This document shows positions 5,988 to 13,788 of a stretch of DNA of 16,520 bases, one piece after another (the stretch's first letter is position 1; each line of letters starts with the position of its first letter). The stretch covers positions 1-16,520 of the forward strand of contig DATCSE010000302.1 in assembly GCA_036568605.1 (NCBI GenBank). The letters run 5' to 3'. The notes below the pieces were generated by a model. The model made no database searches and was not told where the DNA came from. It saw nothing but the letters and a program-made list of their open reading frames with translations. This DNA comes from DATCSE01 sp036568605 (GTDB lineage Bacteria > Pseudomonadota > Gammaproteobacteria > Burkholderiales > Burkholderiaceae_C). The translations under genes and the position numbers were made by a program.

Positions 5988-6938
5988 GTGAAACCTACCG
6001 TCATCAGCGCCGAGGCGCTGTTCGAAGAGCACCGCGGGATCCTCGAGTGGGAGTGGATCGCCGGGCACGCCCACCCCGAACGCAAGTTCGATGAAGCCGC
6101 GATCCGCAGCGCGCAGTCGGCGGCCGACCTGGTCGGCTACCTGAACTACATCCACCCGTACCGGGTCCAGATCGTCGGGCGGCGCGAGGTCGCTTACCTG
6201 AGCCAGACGTCCGGCGACACCGCCGAGCGGCGCATCTCGCGCATCGTGACGCTCGAGCCGCCGGTCCTGATCGTCGCCGACGGCGAGGTGCCGCCCGACA
6301 AGCTGGTCGCGATGTGCGACCGCGCCGAAATCCCGCTGTTCGCCACCAAGGAATCGGCCGGCCACGTGATCGACGTGGTCCGCGGCTACCTGAGCCAGCA
6401 TTTCGCCGAGCGGACGACGCGCCACGGCGTGTTCATGGACATCCTGGGCGTCGGCGTGCTGATCACCGGCGAATCGGGGTTGGGCAAGAGCGAACTGGGG
6501 CTGGAACTGATCTCGCGCGGCCACGGGCTGGTCGCCGACGACGCGGTCGACCTGTACCGCGTCTCGCAGACCGCGCTCGAAGGGCGCTGCCCCGACCTGC
6601 TGCTGAACCTGCTGGAGGTGCGCGGTATCGGCCTCCTGGACATCAAGGCGATCTTCGGCGAGACCGCGGTGCGGCGGAAGATGCGGCTGAAGCTGATCGT
6701 CCACCTGGTGCGCAAGGAGACGATGGACCGCGAGTTCGAGCGGCTGCCGTACGAGCCGCTGAACGAGGAGATTCTCGACGTGCCGGTGCGCAAGACCGTG
6801 ATCGCGGTCGACGCCGGGCGCAACCTCGCGGTGCTGGTCGAGGCTGCGGTACGCAACACGATCCTGCAGCTGCGCGGAATCGACACCTACAAGGAATTCA
6901 TCGAGCGCCACGCGAAGGCCATGTTGAAGCCCGAATGA
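5988..6938 (+). CDS. hprK: HPr kinase/phosphorylase
   Basis: This 316-residue bifunctional enzyme uses ATP or pyrophosphate to phosphorylate a serine of HPr-type proteins, and removes the phosphate by phosphorolysis. The N-terminal domain covers about residues 1-130. The catalytic domain has His146 (TTRHGVF), the Walker A loop GESGLGKS (161-168), the acidic pair in GLVADDAVDLY, and the family signature LEVRGIGLLDIKAIFG (209-224). Length is standard. The GTG start at 5988 gives the expected N-terminus (KPTVISAEALFEEH). An upstream in-frame extension reads through the ptsN 3' region and is not homologous-looking. It follows ptsN closely, as in many betaproteobacteria. The usual next gene, rapZ, is absent, and fur converges from the other strand. 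The HPr/NPr substrate gene is not in the window. Confidence 0.95.
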   Translation: MKPTVISAEALFEEHRGILEWEWIAGHAHPERKFDEAAIRSAQSAADLVGYLNYIHPYRVQIVGRREVAYLSQTSGDTAERRISRIVTLEPPVLIVADGEVPPDKLVAMCDRAEIPLFATKESAGHVIDVVRGYLSQHFAERTTRHGVFMDILGVGVLITGESGLGKSELGLELISRGHGLVADDAVDLYRVSQTALEGRCPDLLLNLLEVRGIGLLDIKAIFGETAVRRKMRLKLIVHLVRKETMDREFERLPYEPLNEEILDVPVRKTVIAVDAGRNLAVLVEAAVRNTILQLRGIDTYKEFIERHAKAMLKPE

Positions 6939-6989
6939 CCACCGCTCGGGCTGGGGCCTCGATACCTCGGCGCGAACGGTGCCCGGTCT

Positions 6990-7418
6990 TCACTTCGTCT
7001 TGTACTGGCAGTTCTTCTTCGTGCACACCGCGTACAGCGCCAGCGCGTGGTCGTGCAGCTCGAAGCCCCGGGTCTGCGCGATGCTGCGCTGGCGCTTTTC
7101 GATTTCCGCGTCGAAGAACTCCTCGACCCGGCCGCAGTCGATGCACACCAGGTGGTCATGGTGCTTGCCTTCGTTCAGCTCGAACACGGCCTTGCCGGTC
7201 TCGAAATGCGTGCGGGTCAGGATGCCGGCCTGCTCGAACTGCATCAGCACCCGGTAGACCGTGGCCAGGCCGACATCGGCGCCTTCGGCCAGCAGCAGCT
7301 TGAACACGTCCTCGGCGCTCATGTGGCGCTGGGTGGCCCGCTGGAAGATCTCCAGGACCTTGATGCGCGGCAGCGTCGCCTTCAGCCCGCTGCTCTTCAG
7401 TTCGTCGGCATGTGTCAT
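6990..7418 (-). CDS. fur: Ferric uptake regulator Fur
   Basis: This 142-residue metal-dependent repressor binds DNA as a dimer with Fe2+ and represses iron-acquisition genes. The N-terminal winged helix includes GLKATLPRIKVLEIF and DVGLATVYRVLMQFEQAGI. The C-terminal metal and dimer domain shows HHDHLVCIDCGRVEEF (86-101) with the Cys92-x2-Cys95 pair, and a second pair CTKKNC (132-137), as in zinc-containing Fur. The start MTHADELKSSGLKAT gives the normal length; a 16-residue longer frame would run into the promoter region. It is divergent from bamE with a 107-base gap, an arrangement conserved in beta- and gammaproteobacteria. The stop is 51 bases from that of convergent hprK. Confidence 0.95.
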   Translation of the reverse strand: MTHADELKSSGLKATLPRIKVLEIFQRATQRHMSAEDVFKLLLAEGADVGLATVYRVLMQFEQAGILTRTHFETGKAVFELNEGKHHDHLVCIDCGRVEEFFDAEIEKRQRSIAQTRGFELHDHALALYAVCTKKNCQYKTK

Positions 7419-7453
7419 CGTCGTCGTGCGGGGAAGGCCGGAGGGCCAGCCGC

Positions 7454-7459
7454 TAGAAT
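7454..7459 (+). promoter_or_regulatory. Possible -10 element for bamE
   Basis: TAGAAT followed by CG lies about 65 bases before the bamE ATG in the fur-bamE divergent region. No good -35 is visible at 17 bases, so this is a weak assignment. A fur promoter must lie in the same 107 bases on the other strand, but I cannot point to it. Confidence 0.35.
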
Positions 7460-7525
7460 CGACCACATGATATCGAGTTGGCGCCGCGCTTCGGTGCCGC
7501 GGTCTTTCAGCTCCCTCGCCAGCCC

Positions 7526-8077
7526 ATGCGTTTCGATCCCCCCGCCTACGGGCGCGCCGCCAGCACGGCGTTGCTGCTCGCGTCGGCAGCCCTGCTCGCC
7601 GGCTGCCAGTCGCTGCAGTCCTCCGACAGCTTCATGGGCGTGATCACGCCCTACAAGGTCGAGATCGTCCAGGGCAACGTGATCACGAAAGAGCAGGCGG
7701 CACTCGCCAAGCCGGGCATGACCCGCTCGCAGGTGCGCGACGTGCTGGGCTCTCCGTTGCTGGCCGATGTCTTCCACGGCGATCGGTGGGACTACGTGTT
7801 CACGATCCGCCGCCCGGGCGCCGCGCCGCAGCAGCGCAAGGTCATCGCGCGCTTCGACGGCGACGTGCTGAAGGACCTGGATACCGGCGGCGAACTGCCG
7901 GGCGAGCACGACTTCGTCGCGTCGATCGACACCTTCAAGACCTCGCGCAACGCGCCGCCGCTGGTGCTGAGCGACGAGCAGATCAAAGCGCTGCCGGTCC
8001 CGCCGGCGACGCCGCCGTACCAGGTCGAACCAAGCGGGCCGGCGCGGGCGTACCCGCCGCTCGAGCCGACGACATGA
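7526..8077 (+). CDS. bamE: Outer-membrane assembly lipoprotein BamE (SmpA/OmlA)
   Basis: This 183-residue lipoprotein is a subunit of the BAM complex that folds beta-barrel proteins into the outer membrane. A signal peptide ends in the lipobox LLAGC, with Cys27 as the lipidated residue. The mature SmpA/OmlA domain follows: VEIVQGNVITKEQAALAKPG, then MTRSQVRDVLGSPLL and DVFHGDRWDYVFTIRRPG. The last 30 or so residues are proline-rich (LPVPPATPPYQVEPSGPA) and make the protein clearly longer than the enterobacterial form. ATG at 7526 is chosen because it begins a normal signal peptide. The stop (8075-8077) overlaps an ATG at 8074, a duplicate of the dapB start region, suggesting that bamE and dapB once overlapped directly. 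Confidence 0.93.
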   Translation: MRFDPPAYGRAASTALLLASAALLAGCQSLQSSDSFMGVITPYKVEIVQGNVITKEQAALAKPGMTRSQVRDVLGSPLLADVFHGDRWDYVFTIRRPGAAPQQRKVIARFDGDVLKDLDTGGELPGEHDFVASIDTFKTSRNAPPLVLSDEQIKALPVPPATPPYQVEPSGPARAYPPLEPTT

Positions 8078-8093
8078 GCGGCGCTGGGCCGCT
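8071..8093 (+). repeat. Direct repeat copy 1 (dapB start region duplicate)
   Basis: A 23-base sequence beginning GACATGAGCGGCGCTGGG is found here and again at 8148-8170, offset by 77 bases, with no mismatch. This first copy overlaps the bamE stop. Confidence 0.95.
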
Positions 8094-8154
8094 CCCGAGC
8101 CGCTCGCTCCCCCTCGGGGGGACCGGCGCGCAGCGCCGTAGGGGGCTGACATGA
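8074..8154 (+). CDS. 26-codon leader frame between bamE and dapB
   Basis: An ATG overlapping the bamE stop opens a frame of 26 codons whose TGA (8152-8154) overlaps the dapB ATG at 8151. The first seven residues (MSGAGPL) are identical to the DapB N-terminus because the DNA around the start is duplicated. The rest (PSRSLPLGGTGAQRRRGLT) is encoded by the inserted GC-rich hairpin element. The peptide is unlikely to have a function of its own. Both junctions are ATGA overlaps, so ribosomes finishing bamE could translate it and be handed on to dapB. It may be a coupling leader or simply the scar of an insertion. Confidence 0.45.
   Translation: MSGAGPLPSRSLPLGGTGAQRRRGLT
8094..8147. repeat. GC-rich double-hairpin element, probable interspersed repeat
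   Basis: The 54 bases between the two direct-repeat copies contain an outer stem CCCCCT (8109-8114) with AGGGGG (8140-8145). Inside it is a stem CGGCGC (8124-8129) with GCGCCG (8133-8138) and a GCA loop. It resembles short GC-rich intergenic repeats that I associate with Comamonadaceae-type genomes; family membership is inferred, not tested. Its right end supplies AGGGGG 5 bases before the dapB ATG. Confidence 0.65.
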
Positions 8155-8170
8155 GCGGCGCTGGGCCGCT
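8148..8170 (+). repeat. Direct repeat copy 2 (true dapB start)
   Basis: This is the second exact copy of the 23-base repeat. It includes the first codons of the functional dapB frame. Confidence 0.95.
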
Positions 8171-8977
8171 GCGCATCACGGTGGCGGGCGCTTCCGGCCG
8201 GATGGGGCGCATGCTGATCGAGGCGGTGCTCGGCGCTCCCGACCTGGCGCTGCACGGTGCGCTCGACCTGCCCGGCAGTCCCGCACTGGGCCAGGACGCC
8301 GGCGCCGCGCTGGGCCGCACGAGCGGCGTCGCGATCACCGACGATCTGCGCCGCGGCCTCGCTGGCGCCGATGTGCTGATCGACTTCACCCGGCCCGAGG
8401 GCACGCTCGCGCATCTGGAACGCTGCCGCGAGCTCGGCGTCAAGGCAGTGATCGGCACGACCGGCTTCGACGACGCCGGCAAGGCACGCATCGCCGAGTT
8501 CGCCCGGCACATCGCGATCATGATGGCGCCGAACATGAGCGTCGGCGTCAACGTCGTGCTGCAGCTGCTGGCCGTCGCGGCGCGCGCGCTGCACGAGGGC
8601 TACGACATCGAGATCATCGAAGCGCACCACCGCCACAAGGTCGACGCGCCCAGCGGCACCGCGCTGAAGATGGGCGAAGTGGTCGCCGCGGCGCTGGGCC
8701 GCGATCTGAAGGATTGCGCCGTCTACGGCCGCGAAGGCGTGACCGGCGAGCGCGACCCGTCGACGATAGGCTTCGCCACCGTGCGCGGCGGAGACATCGT
8801 CGGCGACCATACCGTGCTGTTCGCCGGCACCGGCGAGCGCATCGAGATCACGCACCGCTCGAACAGCCGCGTGAGCTATGCGCAAGGGAGCCTGCGCGCC
8901 GCCCGCTTCCTGGCCGACAAGGCCAGCGGCCTGTACGACATGAACGACGTGCTGGGACTCGGCGGAGCCGCGCGCTC

Positions 8978-8981
<4 letters not shown>
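8151..8981 (+). CDS. dapB: 4-hydroxy-tetrahydrodipicolinate reductase
   Basis: This 276-residue NAD(P)H-dependent enzyme reduces hydroxy-tetrahydrodipicolinate in the diaminopimelate/lysine pathway. It feeds peptidoglycan cross-links and protein synthesis. The Rossmann motif is VAGASGRMGR (11-20). A nucleotide-binding segment IGTTGF (101-106) and APNMSVGVN (126-134) follow. The catalytic and substrate-binding signature is EAHHRHKVDAPSGTA (157-171), with the His159-His160 pair and Lys163. The start at 8151 has AGGGGG at 8140-8145 as a probable ribosome binding site. That site belongs to the inserted repeat, which can also hide it in a hairpin. The first copy of the start region at 8074 is out of frame with the gene. 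The stop overlaps the exbB ATG (ATGA). Confidence 0.96.
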
Positions 8982-9634
<653 letters not shown>

Positions 9635-9656
9635 ACCGAACGAAGCCTCGAGCGCC

Positions 9657-10094
<438 letters not shown>

Positions 10095-10100
10095 GCACGT

Positions 10101-10119
10101 CCGGAGGCAGGGCCTCCGG
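10101..10119. terminator. Hairpin between convergent exbD and lipoprotein genes
   Basis: CCGGAGGC (10101-10108), loop AGG, GCCTCCGG (10112-10119) is a perfect 8-bp stem in the 28-base gap between two convergent stops. No T-tract follows on either strand, so it may protect transcript ends or terminate only weakly. Confidence 0.5.
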
Positions 10120-10122
10120 GAA

Positions 10123-10374
10123 TCAGAGTTTCGGCTTGCCGGCGCCCGTCGCCTGCATCTGCTGCATCGTGCGCTGGCTGTCCTCGGTCTGCTTGGCCTT
10201 TTCTTCCGGCGTCAGCGCCTTCTCGCGCACCGGAATGTTCGAGCCGGTCCGATAGACGAGTTCGGTACGGGCCGGTTGCTGCTGTTCGGACGGGGCACCT
10301 TCGGTACTGGCACAGCCGGCGGCAAACAGCGCGCCCAGCACAGCGACCGCCGAGGCGGACAAGCGCAGGTTCAT
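10123..10374 (-). CDS. Small putative lipoprotein
   Basis: This 83-residue secreted lipoprotein has a signal peptide (MNLRLSASAVAVLGALF) ending in the lipobox AAGC, with Cys21 lipidated. The mature 63 residues are polar, with a Gln-rich segment (PSEQQQPART), a NIPVREK segment and a charged helix (TPEEKAKQTEDSQRTMQQM). GGGAG 7 bases before the ATG is a good ribosome binding site. It lies 45 bases downstream of the DUF1415 gene on the same strand and is probably cotranscribed. I do not recognise a family with known function. The Ser after the Cys predicts outer-membrane sorting under the usual Lol rule. Confidence 0.8.
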   Translation of the reverse strand: MNLRLSASAVAVLGALFAAGCASTEGAPSEQQQPARTELVYRTGSNIPVREKALTPEEKAKQTEDSQRTMQQMQATGAGKPKL

Positions 10375-10419
10375 GGCAAGACTCCCTCGTGAATGTTTCG
10401 GGTTCGTGAAGCGGCGATG

Positions 10420-11028
10420 CTAACCGGAACCGTCGTCGAACCGCTTGCGCAGCGCCGCCCACCCTGCCTCGCCGAGTTCGCGCAGCGTGCGGATGTTGGT
10501 CTCGTAGATCGCGCTCGGGTCCGGGATGGCCTCGACCGCGCGGGCCACGCTGTCCTCGCGCAGCAGGTGCAGCGTCGGATAGGGCGCGCGATTGGTCGCG
10601 TTGTCCAGATCGTCGGGCGCGGTGCCGGCGAAGCGGTAGCGCGGGTGGAAGCTCGCGATCTGGATCGTGCCCTCGAGGTCCAGCGAAGCCAATGCGGCAT
10701 CGGCGGCATCGAGGAAATCGTTGAAGTCGTCGAACTCGGCGAACTGGTCAGGCGCGACCAGCAACGTGGTTTCGATCCGCTGCGGATCGGTCTCGACGAG
10801 CAGCCGCAGCTCGTCGGCCAGCTCGGCCAGCAGCGTGCCCGGGTCGCGGCTCGCGCTGACGACGCAGCGGACCTGCCCCTTGGCCCACGGCGCCTTCGCG
10901 AACGGGCACAGGTTCAGGCCGATCACCGCATGCTCGAGCCAGGCCAGCGTGTTCTGGCTGACCGTCGCGGCAGGCAATCGCGCCACCGGGTAGGCTTCAC
11001 GGGGTTCGTCGTCGTCGCGGGGCGGCAT
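10420..11028 (-). CDS. DUF1415 family protein
   Basis: This 202-residue soluble protein of a conserved proteobacterial family has no established function. Typical stretches are LEHAVIGLNLCPFAKAPWAK near the N-terminus, ETTLLVAPDQFAEFDDFNDF in the middle, and IQIASFHPRYRFAG followed by NATNRAPYPTLHLLRED. The cysteine in NLCPFA and the HP-Y-F segment are family features. The start MPPRDDDEP gives normal length, although the open frame continues upstream as a long antisense shadow through leuS. It is divergent from leuS across 102 bases. TATACA on the minus strand near 11071-11077 may be its -10. The small lipoprotein gene follows. Confidence 0.88.
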   Translation of the reverse strand: MPPRDDDEPREAYPVARLPAATVSQNTLAWLEHAVIGLNLCPFAKAPWAKGQVRCVVSASRDPGTLLAELADELRLLVETDPQRIETTLLVAPDQFAEFDDFNDFLDAADAALASLDLEGTIQIASFHPRYRFAGTAPDDLDNATNRAPYPTLHLLREDSVARAVEAIPDPSAIYETNIRTLRELGEAGWAALRKRFDDGSG

Positions 11029-11117
11029 GACTTCGGCCTGTGGCGGTCGCCGAGGGGTGTAGGCACTTGAGTGTATAGGGACGTGCACGGCGGCGTCGCC
11101 GCCCAGAGACCGCTTTC

Positions 11118-11123
11118 TATAAT
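11118..11123 (+). promoter_or_regulatory. Consensus -10 of the leuS operon
   Basis: TATAAT matches the sigma-70 -10 consensus exactly and ends 7 bases before the leuS ATG. The -35 position (11095-11100, GTCGCC) is poor. Transcription from it would start at or next to the start codon. Confidence 0.6.
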
Positions 11124-11130
11124 CGATCGC

Positions 11131-13788
11131 ATGAACCCCGACTTCAAACCCGACGAGATCGAGCGCGCCGCGCAGGCCGCTTGGGCCGCCGACGCGTACC
11201 GCGTGCGCGAGGATTCCTCGAAGCCGAAGTTCTATGCCTGCTCGATGCTGCCGTATCCGAGCGGCAAGCTGCACATGGGCCACGTGCGCAACTACACCAT
11301 CGGCGACATGATGGGCCGGCAGCGGCGCATGAAAGGCATGAACGTGCTGATGCCGATGGGCTGGGACGCGTTCGGCCTGCCCGCGGAGAACGCCGCGATC
11401 GACAAGAAGGTCGCGCCGGCAGCCTGGACACGCGACAACATCGCCGACATGAAGGCCCAGATGCAGCCGCTGGGCCTGGCCTTCGACTGGTCGCGCGAGA
11501 TCGCGACCTGCGACCCCGCGTACTACAAGTGGAACCAGTGGTTCTTCCTGAAGATGCTCGAAAAGGGCATCGCGTACCGCAAGACCCAGATCGTCAACTG
11601 GGACCCGGTCGACCAGACCGTGCTCGCGAACGAGCAGGTCGAGAACGGCCGCGGTTGGCGCAGCGGTGCGCTGGTCGAGAAACGCGAGATTCCGGGTTAC
11701 TACCTCGCGATCACGCAGTACGCCGACGAGCTGCTCGCCAACGTCGCCAACCCGAAGGCGCCGGACTACCTGCACGGCTGGCCCGAGCGCGTTCGGCTGA
11801 TGCAGGAGCACTGGATCGGCAAGAGCGAAGGGGTGCGCTTCGCGTTCCCGCACCAGATCCGCGGCGCCGATCACCAGCTGATCGGCGACGGCAAGCTGTG
11901 GGTCTTCACGACCCGCGCCGACACCATCATGGGCGTGACCTTCTGCGCGGTCGCGCCCGAGCATCCGATCGCGCTGCATGCGGCGCACGGCAACCCGACA
12001 ATCGCCGCGTTCGTCGACGAGTGCCGACATCACGGCACCAGCGAGGCGGAGCTGGCGACCCAGGAGAAGAAGGGGGTGCCCACCGGCTTGTTCGTCGAGC
12101 ACCCGTTGACGCACGAGCAGATCCCGGTCTGGATCGGCAATTACGTGCTGATGAGCTACGGCGACGGCGCGGTGATGGGCGTGCCCGGCCATGACGAGCG
12201 CGACTTCGCGTTCGCGAAGAAGTACGGCCTGGAGATCCTGCAGGTCGTGCACGTCGACGGCGAGCCGCACTACACCTACGATCACTGGCAGGACTGGTAC
12301 GCGCTGAAGGACCTGAGCGGCGAGCGCGCGGTCACGATCAACTCGGACAACTACAGCGGCTTGAGCTACCAGGTCGCGATCGACGCGATCGCCACCGCGC
12401 TCGAACACCGCGGGCTGGGCGGCAAGAAGACGACCTGGCGCCTGCGCGACTGGGGCATCAGCCGCCAGCGCTACTGGGGCACGCCGATCCCGATCATCCA
12501 TTGCGACGCGTGCGGCGCCGTACCGGTGCCCGAGAAGGACCTGCCGGTCGTGCTGCCGGAAGACCTGATCCCCGACGGCTCCGGCAATCCGCTGAACAAG
12601 TCGGCCGCGTTCCTGAACGTGCCCTGCCCGGTCTGCGGCAAGCCGGCCCAGCGCGAGACCGACACGATGGACACGTTCGTCGACTCGGCCTGGTACTACA
12701 TGCGCTATGCCTGCCCGGACAGCCATCACGCGATGGTCGACGCGCGCAACGACTACTGGATGCCGATGGACCAGTACATCGGCGGGATCGAGCATGCGGT
12801 GCTGCACCTGCTGTATGCGCGCTTCTGGACCAAGGCGATGCGCGATCTCGGCCTGGTCAAGATCGGCGAGCCGTTCACGCGGCTGTTCACGCAGGGCATG
12901 CTGCTGAACGAGTCGTTCTACCGCGAGGACGCCGACGGCAAGAAGCAGTGGTTCTACCCGAGCGAAGTCATCGTCCAGTACGACGACCGCGGCCACCCGG
13001 TCGGCGCGACGCTGGCGGCCGACGGCCAGCCGGTGCAGCTCGGCGGCGTCGAGAAGATGTCGAAGTCGAAGAACAACGTGGTCGAGCCGCGCGACATCGT
13101 CGCGAAGTTCGGCGCCGACACCGCGCGGCTGTTCACGATGTTCGCGGCGCCGCCGGACCAGAGCGCGACCTGGTCCGACTCGGGCGCCGAAGGCGCGTAC
13201 CGCTACCTGCGCCGCCTGTGGGCCTACGGCGTGAAGAACGCCGACCGCATCCACGCCGCCAGCACGACGCTGGCGGGCGCGAGCGCCGGGGCGGCCGAAC
13301 TGCGCCGCGAGGTCCACACGCTGCTGCGCCAGATCAGCCACGACTACGACCGGCTCCAGTACAACACCGTCGTCTCGGGCGCGATGAAGATGCTGAACGC
13401 GCTCGAAAGCGCGAAGCTGGCCGAGACCGCCGCCGACGCAGCCGTGCTGCGCGAGGGCTTCGGCATCCTGTTGCGCACGCTGTACCCGGCGGCGCCGCAC
13501 ACGACCTACGTGCTTTGGCGCGAGCTCGGCTACGTCAAGCAACTCGGCGATCTGCTGGACGCGCCGTGGCCGCAGGTCGACGAAGCGGCGCTGCAGCAAA
13601 CCGAGATCGAGCTGGTGCTGCAGGTCAACGGCAAGCTGCGCGGCGCGATCAAGGTGCCGGCCGGTGCGAGCAAGCATGCGATCGAGCACGCCGCGCTGCA
13701 CAGCCCCGAGTTCATCAAGTTCGCCGAGGGTAAGCGGGCGAAGAAGGTGATCGTCGTGCCCGGCCGGCTCGTGAACGTGGTCGTGTGA
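11131..13788 (+). CDS. leuS: Leucyl-tRNA synthetase
   Basis: This 885-residue class I aminoacyl-tRNA synthetase charges tRNA-Leu in the cytoplasm. The N-terminus MNPDFKPDEIERAAQAAW is canonical. The HIGH-type motif is HMGH (48-51) in SGKLHMGHVRNY. The CP1 editing domain shows FTTRADTIMGVTF (from about 259) and VPGHDERDFAFA (351-362), with the conserved aspartates needed for proofreading. A zinc-like CDAC and CPVC pair lies in the region after 458. KMSKS is at 642-646 in GGVEKMSKSKNNVV. The anticodon-binding and C-terminal domains end in VPGRLVNVVV. Length is standard for bacteria. The ATG lies only 7 bases after a perfect -10, with no ribosome binding site, suggesting a leaderless or nearly leaderless message. 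The stop overlaps the GTG of lptE. Confidence 0.98.
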   Translation: MNPDFKPDEIERAAQAAWAADAYRVREDSSKPKFYACSMLPYPSGKLHMGHVRNYTIGDMMGRQRRMKGMNVLMPMGWDAFGLPAENAAIDKKVAPAAWTRDNIADMKAQMQPLGLAFDWSREIATCDPAYYKWNQWFFLKMLEKGIAYRKTQIVNWDPVDQTVLANEQVENGRGWRSGALVEKREIPGYYLAITQYADELLANVANPKAPDYLHGWPERVRLMQEHWIGKSEGVRFAFPHQIRGADHQLIGDGKLWVFTTRADTIMGVTFCAVAPEHPIALHAAHGNPTIAAFVDECRHHGTSEAELATQEKKGVPTGLFVEHPLTHEQIPVWIGNYVLMSYGDGAVMGVPGHDERDFAFAKKYGLEILQVVHVDGEPHYTYDHWQDWYALKDLSGERAVTINSDNYSGLSYQVAIDAIATALEHRGLGGKKTTWRLRDWGISRQRYWGTPIPIIHCDACGAVPVPEKDLPVVLPEDLIPDGSGNPLNKSAAFLNVPCPVCGKPAQRETDTMDTFVDSAWYYMRYACPDSHHAMVDARNDYWMPMDQYIGGIEHAVLHLLYARFWTKAMRDLGLVKIGEPFTRLFTQGMLLNESFYREDADGKKQWFYPSEVIVQYDDRGHPVGATLAADGQPVQLGGVEKMSKSKNNVVEPRDIVAKFGADTARLFTMFAAPPDQSATWSDSGAEGAYRYLRRLWAYGVKNADRIHAASTTLAGASAGAAELRREVHTLLRQISHDYDRLQYNTVVSGAMKMLNALESAKLAETAADAAVLREGFGILLRTLYPAAPHTTYVLWRELGYVKQLGDLLDAPWPQVDEAALQQTEIELVLQVNGKLRGAIKVPAGASKHAIEHAALHSPEFIKFAEGKRAKKVIVVPGRLVNVVV

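Noticed and set aside
7467..7643. Frame starting with ATG 7 bases after the TAGAAT upstream of bamE
   Set aside because: It overlaps bamE in another frame and encodes a Ser/Pro/Cys-rich low-information peptide. The bamE start with a lipoprotein signal peptide is clear.
11029..13701. Open frame of nearly 900 codons on the minus strand opposite leuS, continuous with the DUF1415 gene
   Set aside because: It is antisense to an intact leuS, is arginine/alanine/histidine-rich with no motif, and such stop-free antisense frames are normal in GC-rich coding DNA. Only the last 202 codons look like a protein family.
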